This document shows positions 9,801-14,413 of a DNA stretch of 15,126 nucleotides, one piece after another. The stretch's first letter is position 1. Each line of letters starts with the position of its first letter. Source of the DNA: an uncultured Clostridia bacterium (lineage in GTDB: Bacteria; Bacillota; Clostridia; Christensenellales; UBA1242). The notes under the pieces were generated by a model. The model did not search any database. It saw only the letters and a list, made by a program, of their open reading frames with translations, and was not told where the DNA came from. Location: NCBI GenBank assembly GCA_934746185.1, contig CAKVEY010000020.1:1-15126 (forward strand). Reading direction: 5' to 3'. A program made the position numbers and the translations under genes.

Positions 9801-11469
9801 TGATAACTTTGAAGTTAATGGAGTAGTAACAGAAATTCCTTTAAATGAAGATGGACAATATTCATTTATTCCACTTGAAGATTCAACTGTTAAAATAAAT
9901 CTTAAAGAGAAAAAATTGACAGTTATAATTAATTACTCTAATGGTGGAAAAGTTTTAACAAATATTCAAAATACTATTGAAAATACAAACGAAGATTATG
10001 CTAATAGTTTTGCTGTTAATGTAAGTTTTGGTGAAAATTTAACATTAAATTTGATTAATGACGATAACTATATAGTTAAATCAATTCAAAAAATCACTCT
10101 AAATTCAAGAGAAAATTTAAGAAATAAACACATTGTAGAAACTATTAAAGAAAACTTAACATTTAATATAGATTTTGAAAAAGTTGAAACTTGGCTTGAT
10201 GTAAACGAAGAAAATACCCCTATTCACTTTATGTTAAACGACTTTGGTGGTGCAGGTACTAAAAATTCACCTTACATTATAGGTTCAGTCAACGATTTCT
10301 TAACACTAGCTTACAATGTAAACATTTTAAAACAAAGTTATACAAACACTTATTTTAAAACAAAAACTTTAGATTTAACCTTAGATTTCTCACGATATTA
10401 TTTTAGTAGTATTGGAACAGAAGAAACTAATTTTGATGGCATTATACTTGGTAATAATTTAACATTAAAAGGCATAAAAATTGTTGGAAATAGCAATGTT
10501 GGATTATTTAAAACCTTAGGTGAAAATGCAGTAATTAGGTCAATAAACATTTCATCTGGTGAAATTGATGGCAACTATTTAGTAGGTTCTATTTGTGGAA
10601 CAAATAATGGTAGTATAATCGGTTGCAGTAATAGTGCTAATATTAAACACGAAAACTATGCAGAAGACGAAAATAATATTGTTGGTGGTATTTGTGCAAT
10701 TAACAATAATTTAATCAGTCGTAGTTATAATGCTGGTACTATAAATAGCGTAAGTTATTTAACAGCAGGTATTTGTGCAATTAATAATTCAATAATAGAA
10801 AATATTTATAATGTTGGATATATTTATAACGAAAATTTAATTGCAAATAATTTAACACTAGCAGGTATTTGTGCTAAAAATAGTGGAACAATCAGTTTAG
10901 GATATAACGATTGTAGAATAAATTGTTATAATGAAAAAGCTACAATATCTGGTACAACTATTAATAACGGTGGAACTACAACAAATGTTTACTATAATTC
11001 AACTAAATTGACTGCTCAAATAGGCGAGAGCAAAACTTACGAAGAATTAAGTAATAAAGATAGTGCTATTTATCAAAGTTTTGACTTTAAAAAAGTTTGG
11101 TACTTTGATAATCGTTATGTAGGACTACCTAAATTAAATACAGTTTATGAATATAGCGCAACAATAACTTTTGTAGTTACATTTAGTGATAACATAAAAG
11201 TTAATGAAAGATTGCTTTTAATTGAATTAACTAATAGAAACGATTTAAGTTATTGCGTAGTTGCAAAAAATAACGAAACGATTGTTAGTTTATATAACTT
11301 AAACGAAGGCGAATATTATATGAATTTAATAAGTTTACTAGGTAACGAAATTACTTTGGATAAAGACTTAAAAGTTATATTAAACGAAGAAGTTGGTGAA
11401 AATATAACTATAAACATAAACTTAACAAGCGTTGGCACTCGTGGTTATTATGGTAATATTATTATTTAA
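1..11469 (+). CDS. Giant secreted/surface mosaic protein: GLUG beta-helix modules and InlB-type repeats (5' end missing)
   Basis: The reading frame is open to base 1, and the first codons already read as the middle of a domain (LFTNLDMSDYSNYMPIG). The ATG at 43 is therefore internal, the true start lies upstream, and no signal peptide can be seen. The visible part has 3,822 residues, rich in Asn, Ile, Tyr and Thr and poor in Trp and Cys. Four GLUG/right-handed beta-helix modules (about 1-849, 2617-3220, 7441-8640, 10225-11140) carry hallmarks such as GTFDGQGYTINSL, GTFNGNGYSINGF and VGSICGTNNGSI. Between them lie InlB B-repeat-like segments with GYxFxGWY cores, such as GYNFTGWYY near 1651 and GYDFVGWYL near 7090. 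The last 105 residues look like a small beta domain and end GYYGNIII, with no LPXTG, membrane tail or dockerin. Such architectures are typical of large exported adhesin-like proteins; the ligand is unknown. A terminator follows the stop, so this gene ends its transcript. Confidence 0.85.
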   Translation, partial: VYNTYKYKLFTNLDMSDYSNYMPIGNLKFRAFSGTFDGQGYTINSLNFDVSATNYIGTINAVSGEMVKSTYRRNFGMFGELGAGATITNFNLININYKINGSADKDYYMGGVAGESVGGAQFSKISVQGSLTGFTKGAGILGREEDSYTNATSFDQCVTKVSTTKSNQSNRGEYYEFCSIIGIAGASKRANITNCFDIQESSGINPAYFACSSQQNDGNCVIENSYSCFILKNYYINNNNTNVFNVLNNRSKVSGTSTWYNNVNKDIWNIDAEINDGLPYLKNVGIVTANFVINSNYKDGGYVLTDSDKQRLGDNPKISKQYFVLDKHNYTNNLANLYLNKENLVLFNELEGYTFSGYNVNVNGTDYLVNRDSSTYLNRIFTNNNETYNLVFKGKIIEIYYGANVGGTVKTVKLGNAEFGTEAYILETSQDELFKSGYIYGYRVLGYRFTDINKNNKQMLNNSLIVDATNNVYYPFNESFIVSTTNDGSNKIYLIADNEGLEKVSYRLDFCDEDGNQFKNNDTNLSVGPKYFGDSITLPTVSSNPEIVKTGYNFTGWYYINNDGEEVKFEYQTMPELRNEMFNNNDGNYFIENNIEVLKIFAKYSPRKFTITYQNGILNESNNDLQLLQTFNKTQSVDFDGEVQLYSQINNVLYKNGYVLTGYRFTDATIKQLNRIASNEEIENWLNLLNSGLRNGEFTSNINYAIPSSIVLDCLFSRAMYEFKITDLNDMYLQIYYEVVDEVDSSNNLSKTKLNVNQNNEYVINTLYNNIINIYTYISNGQRIKSIKTNAGDYVYNFNQITSLETYFNKLDDLQKVSINLLQNEEYIYDIEDLTSFDEISRNENGDYLISSSVDLVNYVYKKEYLNINNVYLTNNIDLTGVKFNMPVFYGTFNGNGYSINGFTSIDCLDNSYSFIGINYGTIKNLVFNNVSVNINNFNDEYFGLINKNYGQIQNVYVKNGLFEINSVSTSNESYLGVLVGLNANVFENNKVNINVTINNLTNNSVYAGLLIGYNNHDIKNLEVNGIITATNVKQIASIVGYLNNGEIKNIIVGSDVNTILYAYIFNGTIKNIVNYATNKIDSNLPDEFVYAYDYGTNELRYILKNVDNKIYFVKSVLDENSVSDNIISKIYTNKVSTELGNSFNNEITIFSELNNTLGFKQTEYSNRKLTFILKVYLQDKEVSTFYNITNTLNEDFADLDTRTDLFSGLENENHINNLVFNYSANEISTEFEVKFRRPLPNFTEQELDEIFKGIEILNNGEVLEYTYTNNLDESGETIISCTINLVKQFRFNDKITLNINLPNVAKLEKNFGVQVGETKNYSVTPVENSKDTKTFSLELEAKPTTISSTIYTIINVERSVLELTLNLNKENLLLEEQPNIKFNAEFYNNKLNEATLNEDGTLTIKVNFKLLNGKYIYTMPSLTNVLDYIYNGKHYTFGGFVDENNVKYYNEKLENIISEITESKTLYAVWEEVEYKIIIDNSLDNLGNGIMHPILNNYKSSLDGVYREFNYSSTIELPTVRKNNSYDYCYKFIGYKIKDTNIFVTDKDSENVYDILDDYKILNINYTKYANSDNIITLVPVFNEVEFNLTFHSNDPQDEYRTVLKYNGEEKESFVIKLTISQIKSTHNFTLPLGEREYHKFVGFKKVDSQDFIAYDSENDLFTYLANEDILLHDADYYAVYEIHKVDVIIKYVDCDNSKALDYQIENFNDVINYEVLDDGIKFILNYGSKNINLPTVKILNDGYRFNSYVLEDKTPYTLNYTFVKDVTILVKNDYLVEYYTKGGTIENYYINLTTINYGYNFYSNAQKVTLPTKEQVNRSGFELVGFKSNGENITELNVTEPIKVEFIYSGIVHKLTLTTYNSVVPGYIPLSSSVNVIEDYQKIDDSTAIISVLNGTKVDDIKANLPAPICYDGYTFINYNFSESDTITQDGTISSVVRENIYKINIYENNTLVKTITNKLNETINNDYTPSQFENLNYIGLSLIKDYFVKFDIPETMPMLETEYSQYVSIIPYNNEYTLNVYAYYSSDVVVKIVAGEDYKLPETYNLTDYYGGGLFNSEVSFKLTASDILNGNIKLPTPITRNDLRFKTFKGYSYNGELVVDSEGTLLDTFKFGQEIVLTCDFEENIYDFNIYANYSNIENIYDFVVSSNGFTKKVAFGEIIGNLPVINLDNLIFKGYYFSNNLDSILRSDDIQISDEFGTLLDDYKNLTTIYFNDAILKNIVAKYEYDYVTIKIDTNNKVLGTVGDIISINGNNVESTLTETGYIVKIIKGDSIIISSVYNSKIARYLGFTINKSCEIEDANSQTTIIYNVIEDLEIVANFEYIEFNITYIVDDEVVELTPSSFNYSTETFDLPIYTLKTGYDFVGWYLEKNFVNKITTIETGKYINDLVLYALLEEKVIGVNIYSNNIDGYANVTRLKTKYNTIMDNLPKFTLSGYNFVGLFTEPNGNGVKVDNLSKCVYVDDINLYTYFEIIRENNLNGKGTSVEPFEINNFKDFKTFASLINYGSLNNSNVYFKLTNSINLEENIVIENFNANFDADGFVIYSNNKISSFSKLDSEGKIVNNLGLFNTNNGRISNLILVNNLVLNLTNVDELNLGNVAGVNNGEINNIIVYYNATINFNGIINLGNISSNNENETKISVYNSKITINSVETIVNDVIDEHLHSKNISTLNIENDSYAVSTSEEFAYLLTLQSIDKQVILKNDIDLKGKLFDKIDYELKIISNGYEIKNLIVLNNDYAFNNLSLNSVAFENVVNINLFNSSNFILKANGIDNSFITFSATNSEYVIENNNAGILNSYFIGKGTLINTNNSVITNSYVYGLNLINNNLVTNENFIILTSENIDEFYSKVDKNIWFIDSNNIMGYGEIPSLYTIGNYVTKLIFNEDLIYISTLDGEYSTIFVTKYSENFMFAIELSSSKYALNDIIVNGVSDLQNFENKVYTLYKQNTKITNVEFIVELKDIVVTYKANIDGAGKFNLNNNYQIEFSITIKSGESIIVEAVDSDDYYFTMWADGVETSLRADTFYEDTVVIANYLEKTTYNLITQDITNLTIKNMTAFKVEDFGYSIKLGKEDINNYLPTSEDITKLEYRFDHFTFSRISNTVENIYLNFVEDYVNVDLVYNNTLTDARLISNTEFSPVEPTLRILQNVEEDKFEVLRNKTITLNIIPTYSYVLSILINNQELSYDYDSLINNTDELNIDIEITENSTIEILMQEVLVKTTFEFDNQKCSIKLINNLMDIDGVVTSQKGKEILFALTIDGLYEIDNFEVNGVVTEIPLNEDGQYSFIPLEDSTVKINLKEKKLTVIINYSNGGKVLTNIQNTIENTNEDYANSFAVNVSFGENLTLNLINDDNYIVKSIQKITLNSRENLRNKHIVETIKENLTFNIDFEKVETWLDVNEENTPIHFMLNDFGGAGTKNSPYIIGSVNDFLTLAYNVNILKQSYTNTYFKTKTLDLTLDFSRYYFSSIGTEETNFDGIILGNNLTLKGIKIVGNSNVGLFKTLGENAVIRSINISSGEIDGNYLVGSICGTNNGSIIGCSNSANIKHENYAEDENNIVGGICAINNNLISRSYNAGTINSVSYLTAGICAINNSIIENIYNVGYIYNENLIANNLTLAGICAKNSGTISLGYNDCRINCYNEKATISGTTINNGGTTTNVYYNSTKLTAQIGESKTYEELSNKDSAIYQSFDFKKVWYFDNRYVGLPKLNTVYEYSATITFVVTFSDNIKVNERLLLIELTNRNDLSYCVVAKNNETIVSLYNLNEGEYYMNLISLLGNEITLDKDLKVILNEEVGENITININLTSVGTRGYYGNIII
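1510..2000 (+). other. Protein domain: InlB-type B-repeats (first visible pair)
   Basis: About 1510-1850 encodes a canonical Listeria-Bacteroides repeat: a beta strand (RLDFCDEDGN), then ITLPTVSSNPEIVKTGYNFTG, a WYY core, and an exit IFAKYSPRKFTITYQNG that leads into the next unit. The next unit contains NGYVLTGYRFTD (1963-2000). The GYRFTD coding stretch there shares 18 identical bases with 1335-1352, so this area contains at least three related units. These repeats normally form extended spacer-like beta domains in exported proteins. Confidence 0.6.
2617..3220 (+). other. Protein domain: GLUG-type beta-helix module 2
   Basis: The entry motif LTNNIDLTGVKF is followed by YGTFNGNGYSINGF and then repeated turns: FIGINYGTIKNLVFNNVSV, FGLINKNYGQIQNVYVKNG, LGVLVGLNANVFENNKVNI, AGLLIGYNNHDIKNLEVNG and ASIVGYLNNGEIKNIIVGS. 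Each turn follows the hydrophobic-G-x-N-x-G-x-I-x-N pattern of a right-handed helix rung. No catalytic residues are recognisable. Confidence 0.65.
4250..7430 (+). other. Protein domain: long array of divergent InlB-type B-repeats
   Basis: About a dozen diverged units follow one another, each built as LP(x)n-GYxFxGF/Y, a variable loop, then a strand ending in A-x-(Y/W/F) and leading into the next unit. Examples are LPTVRKNNSYDYCYKFIGYK, LPTKEQVNRSGFELVGFK, LPAPICYDGYTFINY, LPTPITRNDLRFKTFKGY, LPVINLDNLIFKGYYF, LPIYTLKTGYDFVGWYLEKN and LPKFTLSGYNFVGLFTEPNG. Similarity shows at protein level but not as tandem DNA repeats, so the duplications look old. The role is presumably structural, as a stalk or spacer. 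Confidence 0.6.
7441..8640 (+). other. Protein domain: GLUG-like beta-helix module 3 (two sub-modules)
   Basis: The module opens with NLNGKGTSVEPFEINNFKDF, the usual G-x-G-T-x-x-x-P-(F/Y)-x-I opening, and then LTNSINLEENIVIENF. It has turns such as LGLFNTNNGRISNLIL and LGNVAGVNNGEINNIIV. A second entry (VILKNDIDLKGKLFDKIDYE, then ISNGYEIKNLIVLNN) begins near 8100. The block closes at NIWFIDSNNIMGYGEIPSL (8566-8622), again matching the module-closing pattern. The turns are more degenerate than in modules 2 and 4. Confidence 0.55.
10225..11140 (+). other. Protein domain: GLUG-type beta-helix module 4 with aligned cysteines
   Basis: This is the clearest GLUG region. It enters at GGAGTKNSPYIIGSVNDF and has four consecutive turns: VGSICGTNNGSIIGCSNSA, VGGICAINNNLISRSYNAG, TAGICAINNSIIENIYNVG and LAGICAKNSGTISLGYNDC. 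It closes with KVWYFDNRYVGLPKLN (11092-11139). Each turn places I-C where the family usually has two hydrophobic residues, so one Cys recurs at the same structural position in four rungs. Confidence 0.75.
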
Positions 11470-11520
11470 TAAAATGTATTTAACCTATTAAAACAATTAA
11501 ATAATTAAATAATTATTAAT

Positions 11521-11548
11521 AAAAACTCTCACAAATGTGGGAGTTTTT
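11521..11548 (+). terminator. Intrinsic terminator of the giant surface-protein gene
   Basis: A 12-bp stem (AAAAACTCTCAC, 11521-11532, with GTGGGAGTTTTT, 11537-11548, one G-U pair) closes a 4-nt AAAT loop and ends in a U-run. It lies 52 nt after the TAA of the giant gene and before dinB. The A-run on the left arm could let it work in both directions. It separates the surface-protein transcript from the downstream genes. Confidence 0.9.
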
Positions 11549-11550
11549 GT

Positions 11551-11564
11551 TATATAATAGTTTT
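11551..11564 (+). promoter_or_regulatory. Putative dinB promoter (-10 box only)
   Basis: TATAAT at 11553-11558 directly follows the terminator U-run. A start point about 7 nt downstream falls on or beside the ATG at 11565. No TTGACA-like -35 is present at 16-19 bp spacing, where the DNA is the terminator loop and right arm. A TG lies upstream (11548-11549) and could give a partial extended -10 if the hexamer is read as TATATA (11551-11556). I saw no LexA/DinR-type palindrome here, so SOS control is not supported by the sequence. Confidence 0.4.
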
Positions 11565-12797
11565 ATGAAATTTAAACATAATAAATTTATGAGAGATATA
11601 CTACTTTGTGACTTAAATAATTTTTATGCTAGTTGCGAAGTTATTAACGATAGTTCAATAAAAGATTTGCCCGTTGCAGTAAGTGGAAGCGTAGAAGATA
11701 GAAAGGGAGTTGTTATTGCTTGTAATTATTTAGCAAAAAAATATGGAGTTAAGGCAGGCGATATTTTTTATCAAGCAAAAAGTAAATGCCCAAATTTAGT
11801 GGTAAAAGAGTGCAATTTCGCCCTTTATAATCACTATTCTAAATTAGTAAGAGAAATTTATTTAAAATACACAGATAGAGTAGAACCTTTTTCAATTGAT
11901 GAATGTTATTTAGATGTAACTAATTCTAAAATTTTTGGACAACCCGAAGAAATTGCCTATAAAATTAAAGAAGAAGTAAAACAAAAATATGGTTTAACTT
12001 TAAGCGTTGGTGTTAGTTTTAATAAAAGTTTTGCAAAACTTGCTAGCGAATTTAAAAAACCCGATGCAGTAAGTGTAGTTAATGAAAATAACTATAAAGA
12101 AAAAGTTTGGGGATTGCCCATTAATGAATTTTGTGGAATTGGCAAAAATTTAAAAATAAAATTAAATAAATATAACATAATAACTCTTGGCGATTTGGCG
12201 AATACTGATGTAAATTTTTTAATTAAAATTTTAGGTAAAGTCGGCAAAGATTTGCACGATTTTGCTAATGGCGAAGATGAAAGAGAAGTTGAATTATATT
12301 CAAATTATGTTAAACCCAAAAGTGTTGGTAATTCTACAACTTTTTATCGAGATTTAACCAAATATAACGATATCGTTTTAGGTTTTTCAGTTATAAGCGA
12401 TAGTATTGTTGAAAGAATGATTAAATATAATATAAATGGTGCAAAAACATTAACAGTTTCGGCAAAAGATAATTTATTGAATAGATTTTCAAAACATATT
12501 AGTTTGCCTTATTATACTCGTAGTTCTAAACTAATAACAAATACAGCAGTTGAAACCTTTTATAAATATTTTAAATTAAATCCAATAAGACAATTAGGTT
12601 TAACAGTTAGTAATTTTGATAATGGCACAGAGTATGAAAATATATTTAAAACAAAAGGTGAAGTTAAAGACATTGATAAAACCATTATAGATATAAATAA
12701 TAAATTTAATAAAAAAGCCCTATTTAAAGCAAATAATTTAATAGATAAAAAAATTGCTAAAAGTTTTGAAAGAGAACAACTTACAAAAAAAGATTAG
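11565..12797 (+). CDS. dinB: DNA polymerase IV (Y-family translesion polymerase)
   Basis: This is an error-prone Y-family polymerase that extends primers past damaged template bases. Numbered from the Met at 11589, the catalytic Asp is D8 (LCDLNNFYASCE), the steric-gate residue is Y13, and the second acidic pair is D104-E105 (FSIDECYLD). Palm/fingers (residues ~1-170) are followed by a thumb helix-hairpin-helix (EFCGIGKNLKIKLNKYNI) and a little finger containing IRQLGLTVSNF. The length (402-410 aa) matches clostridial-type Pol IV. The frame extends up to an ATG at 11535, but that codon starts in the loop of the terminator and is rejected. ATG 11565 (410 aa) sits where the transcript would begin. 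ATG 11589 (402 aa) puts D8 and Y13 at the usual family numbering. Neither has a Shine-Dalgarno sequence. No convincing C-terminal beta-clamp motif is seen; QLTKKD at the end is a weak candidate. Confidence 0.9.
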   Translation: MKFKHNKFMRDILLCDLNNFYASCEVINDSSIKDLPVAVSGSVEDRKGVVIACNYLAKKYGVKAGDIFYQAKSKCPNLVVKECNFALYNHYSKLVREIYLKYTDRVEPFSIDECYLDVTNSKIFGQPEEIAYKIKEEVKQKYGLTLSVGVSFNKSFAKLASEFKKPDAVSVVNENNYKEKVWGLPINEFCGIGKNLKIKLNKYNIITLGDLANTDVNFLIKILGKVGKDLHDFANGEDEREVELYSNYVKPKSVGNSTTFYRDLTKYNDIVLGFSVISDSIVERMIKYNINGAKTLTVSAKDNLLNRFSKHISLPYYTRSSKLITNTAVETFYKYFKLNPIRQLGLTVSNFDNGTEYENIFKTKGEVKDIDKTIIDINNKFNKKALFKANNLIDKKIAKSFEREQLTKKD

Positions 12798-12808
12798 TTG
12801 AATTTTGT

Positions 12809-12837
12809 TTGACATTTAATATTTTTTTATTTAAAAT
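12809..12837 (+). promoter_or_regulatory. Sigma-A-type promoter of asnS
   Basis: TTGACA (12809-12814) and TAAAAT (12832-12837) are separated by exactly 17 bp. The -35 box matches consensus fully and the -10 box differs at one base. Expected transcription start is about 12843-12845, giving a leader of only 16-18 nt. No terminator is seen between the dinB stop (12797) and this promoter, so read-through from dinB is also possible. Confidence 0.85.
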
Positions 12838-12838
12838 A

Positions 12839-12860
12839 AATACATTAAAAGGAATGTATT
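12839..12860 (+). promoter_or_regulatory. Inverted repeat enclosing the asnS ribosome binding site
   Basis: Perfect 8-bp arms AATACATT (12839-12846) and AATGTATT (12853-12860) flank a 6-base AAAAGG. The Shine-Dalgarno AAGGA (12849-12853) lies in this loop, 7 nt before the ATG at 12861. The left arm overlaps the expected transcription start. It is therefore better placed to act as a DNA operator than as a full RNA hairpin, unless transcripts enter from dinB. Confidence 0.55.
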
Positions 12861-14249
12861 ATGAAAAAAACAGATATTAAACAAATTTATGTAGATAGTA
12901 AAAAATTTGATGGTAAATTAGTTACAATAGGTGGCTGGGTAAGAAGTGTAAGAGATTTAAAAACTTTTGCTTTTATGGATTTAAACGATGGAACAAGTTT
13001 TAAAGGTATGCAAGTTGTAATAAATAATAGTTTAGAAAATTATAATGTTGTATCAAAGTTAAACACTGGTAGTAGTGTTTTAGTTACAGGAACATTAATT
13101 TTAACTCCTGAAAATAAACAACCATTTGAACTACACGCAGAAAAAATTGAAGTTATATGCAAAACTGATGAAACTTATCCTCTTCAAAAGAAAGGTCATA
13201 GCATAGAATTTTTACGAGAAATTGCTTATTTAAGACCAAGGGTAAATCTTTTTAACGCAGTATTCCGTGTTCGTAGCGTTGCAGCAAAAGCTATTCACGA
13301 TTATTTTCAACAAAATGGTTATTTGTATGTAAATACACCTTTAATTACAACGGCAGATTGTGAGGGTTCTGACCAAATGTTTAAAATAACAACTTTCGAT
13401 ATGAACAATCTTCCAAAAGATGAAAACGGTAAAGTTGATATGAGTAAAGATTTGTTTGGTAAACAAGCATATATTACTGGTTCGGGACAATTACACGGTG
13501 AAGCATTTGCGTTGGCATTTTCTAAAATTTATACTTTTGGACCTACTTTTAGAACGGAAAATTCTAACACCAAAACTCACGCTAATGAATTTTGGATGAT
13601 AGAGCCCGAAATTGCGTTTTGCGATTTAGATGGTTTAATGGATATTGAAGAAGAAATGTTAAAATTTATTGTTAAATCTGTTTTAGATAATTGTAAAGAA
13701 GAATTAACATTCTTAGACAATTTTGTTCAAAAAGGATTGCTTGATAAGTTAAATAAATTAGTAAATAGTGATTTTGTTAGAATTGACCACGCTGAGTGTA
13801 TTAAAATTTTAAAACAAGCCAAAGTTAAATGGGAATTTGAACCAACAGAGGGTGGCGATATTGCCAAAGAACACGAAAAATATATCACTGAATATTTCGG
13901 TGGTCCTGTATTTGTTAAAAATTGGCCAAAAGATATTAAATCTTTTTATATGAAAATAAATGAAGATGGAAAGACTGTTGCTGGTGTTGACTTAGAAGTT
14001 CCAGGTGCTGGCGAACTTATGGGTGGTAGCCAAAGATAAGATGATTATGAGAAATTAATTGCTCGTTGTGACGAAATGGGAGTTGATAAAAAGAACATTG
14101 AATGGTACTTAAATCTTCGTAAATATGGTTCCGTTGCTCACTCTGGTTTTGGTATGGGATTTGAAAGACTTGTTATGTATTTAACTGGTGTTGATAACAT
14201 TCGTGATTGTATTCCTTTCCCACGAACACCAAATAATTGTAATTATTAA
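12861..14249 (+). pseudogene. asnS: Asparaginyl-tRNA synthetase with an internal in-frame TAA
   Basis: This is a class IIb enzyme that charges tRNA-Asn with asparagine in the cytoplasm. The N-terminal OB-fold anticodon-binding domain (GGWVRSVRDLKTFAFMDLND) spans residues ~15-110. Motif 1 lies around residues 131-162 (VAAKAIHDYFQQNGYLYVNT). SGQLHGEAFALAF precedes motif 2 (FRTENSNTKTHANEFWMIEP). GAGELMGGSQR ends at 14036. The next codon is TAA (14037-14039), where relatives have Glu (GGSQRE). The same frame then continues DDYEKLIARCDEMG, reaches motif 3 (HSGFGMGFERLVMYLTG) and ends IPFPRTPNNCNY at TAA 14247. With the stop read through, the protein is 462 aa, a normal AsnRS length. Terminated, it is 392 aa and lacks motif 3, hence ATP-binding residues, so it should be inactive. 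A GAA-to-TAA single-base change or a sequence error is the simplest explanation. The gene has its own promoter, ribosome binding site and terminator, and is otherwise undamaged. Confidence 0.85.
14037..14039 (+). other. Internal TAA stop codon in asnS
   Basis: The stop sits between GGSQR and DDYEKL in an otherwise continuous frame, with no insertion or deletion nearby. It is one G-to-T change from GAA (Glu), the residue expected from the family motif GGSQRE. TAA is also the terminal stop of asnS itself and of the giant gene, so it is not reassigned in this genome. Confidence 0.9.
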
Positions 14250-14273
14250 AAAAGTGCCAATAGGCACTTTTTT
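14248..14273 (+). terminator. Intrinsic terminator of asnS
   Basis: A perfect 11-bp stem (AAAAAAGTGCC, 14248-14258, with GGCACTTTTTT, 14263-14273) has an AATA loop and a terminal U-run. It begins inside the normal stop codon of asnS (14247-14249). That position supports the view that the full-length frame is the ancestral gene end. Confidence 0.93.
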
Positions 14274-14301
14274 GTTTGTGAAGATTTTAAATACTTGAAA
14301 A

Positions 14302-14413
14302 AAGTTAAACTTTGTGCTACGATTCAGTTAATTTTTTTTGCCAAAAGTAATGCCAAAAGTAAAAAGTTAAGTTGCTTTAACAGCAAGTTAAGTTTTGTGC
14401 TACGCACAAAGTG
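14302..14413. repeat. Cluster of short direct and inverted repeats in the asnS-rpsL gap
   Basis: A 20-base unit AAGTTAAACTTTGTGCTACG (14302-14321) recurs as AAGTTAAGTTTTGTGCTACG (14385-14404), 18 of 20 bases identical. Inside the second copy is a hairpin, TTTGTGC-TAC-GCACAAA (14394-14410). Just before it lies TTAAGTTGCT / AGCAAGTTAA (14367-14376 and 14382-14391), pairing with one G-G mismatch. A 12-base tandem duplication (14339-14362) lies between the copies. No ORF is supported. This resembles a decayed dispersed intergenic repeat or MITE-like element; no transposase or target duplication is seen. Confidence 0.6.
14339..14362. repeat. Perfect 12-base tandem duplication
   Basis: TGCCAAAAGTAA occurs twice head to tail (14339-14350 and 14351-14362) with no mismatch. 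It lies inside the repeat cluster and is probably a slippage product. Confidence 0.85.

Noticed and set aside
11367..11469. LPXTG-type sorting signal at the end of the giant protein
   Set aside because: No LPxTG-like motif, no hydrophobic span of about 20 residues and no basic tail is present before the stop.
11535..11564. Upstream ATG at 11535 as the dinB start
   Set aside because: It begins in the loop of a strong intrinsic terminator and precedes the likely -10 box. The added residues do not match the family N-terminus. Starts at 11565 or 11589 fit better.
11470..11564. LexA/DinR operator in front of dinB
   Set aside because: No GAAC...GTTC-type palindrome is present; the only dyad is the terminator hairpin.
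14037..14039. Genome-wide reassignment of TAA to Glu
   Set aside because: TAA ends the giant gene and is also the normal terminal codon of asnS. No other internal TAA is seen in conserved genes here.
14076..14249. Separate translation of the asnS C-terminal part from an internal ATG at 14076
   Set aside because: No Shine-Dalgarno sequence precedes it, and a free motif-3 fragment of about 57 residues has no known role.
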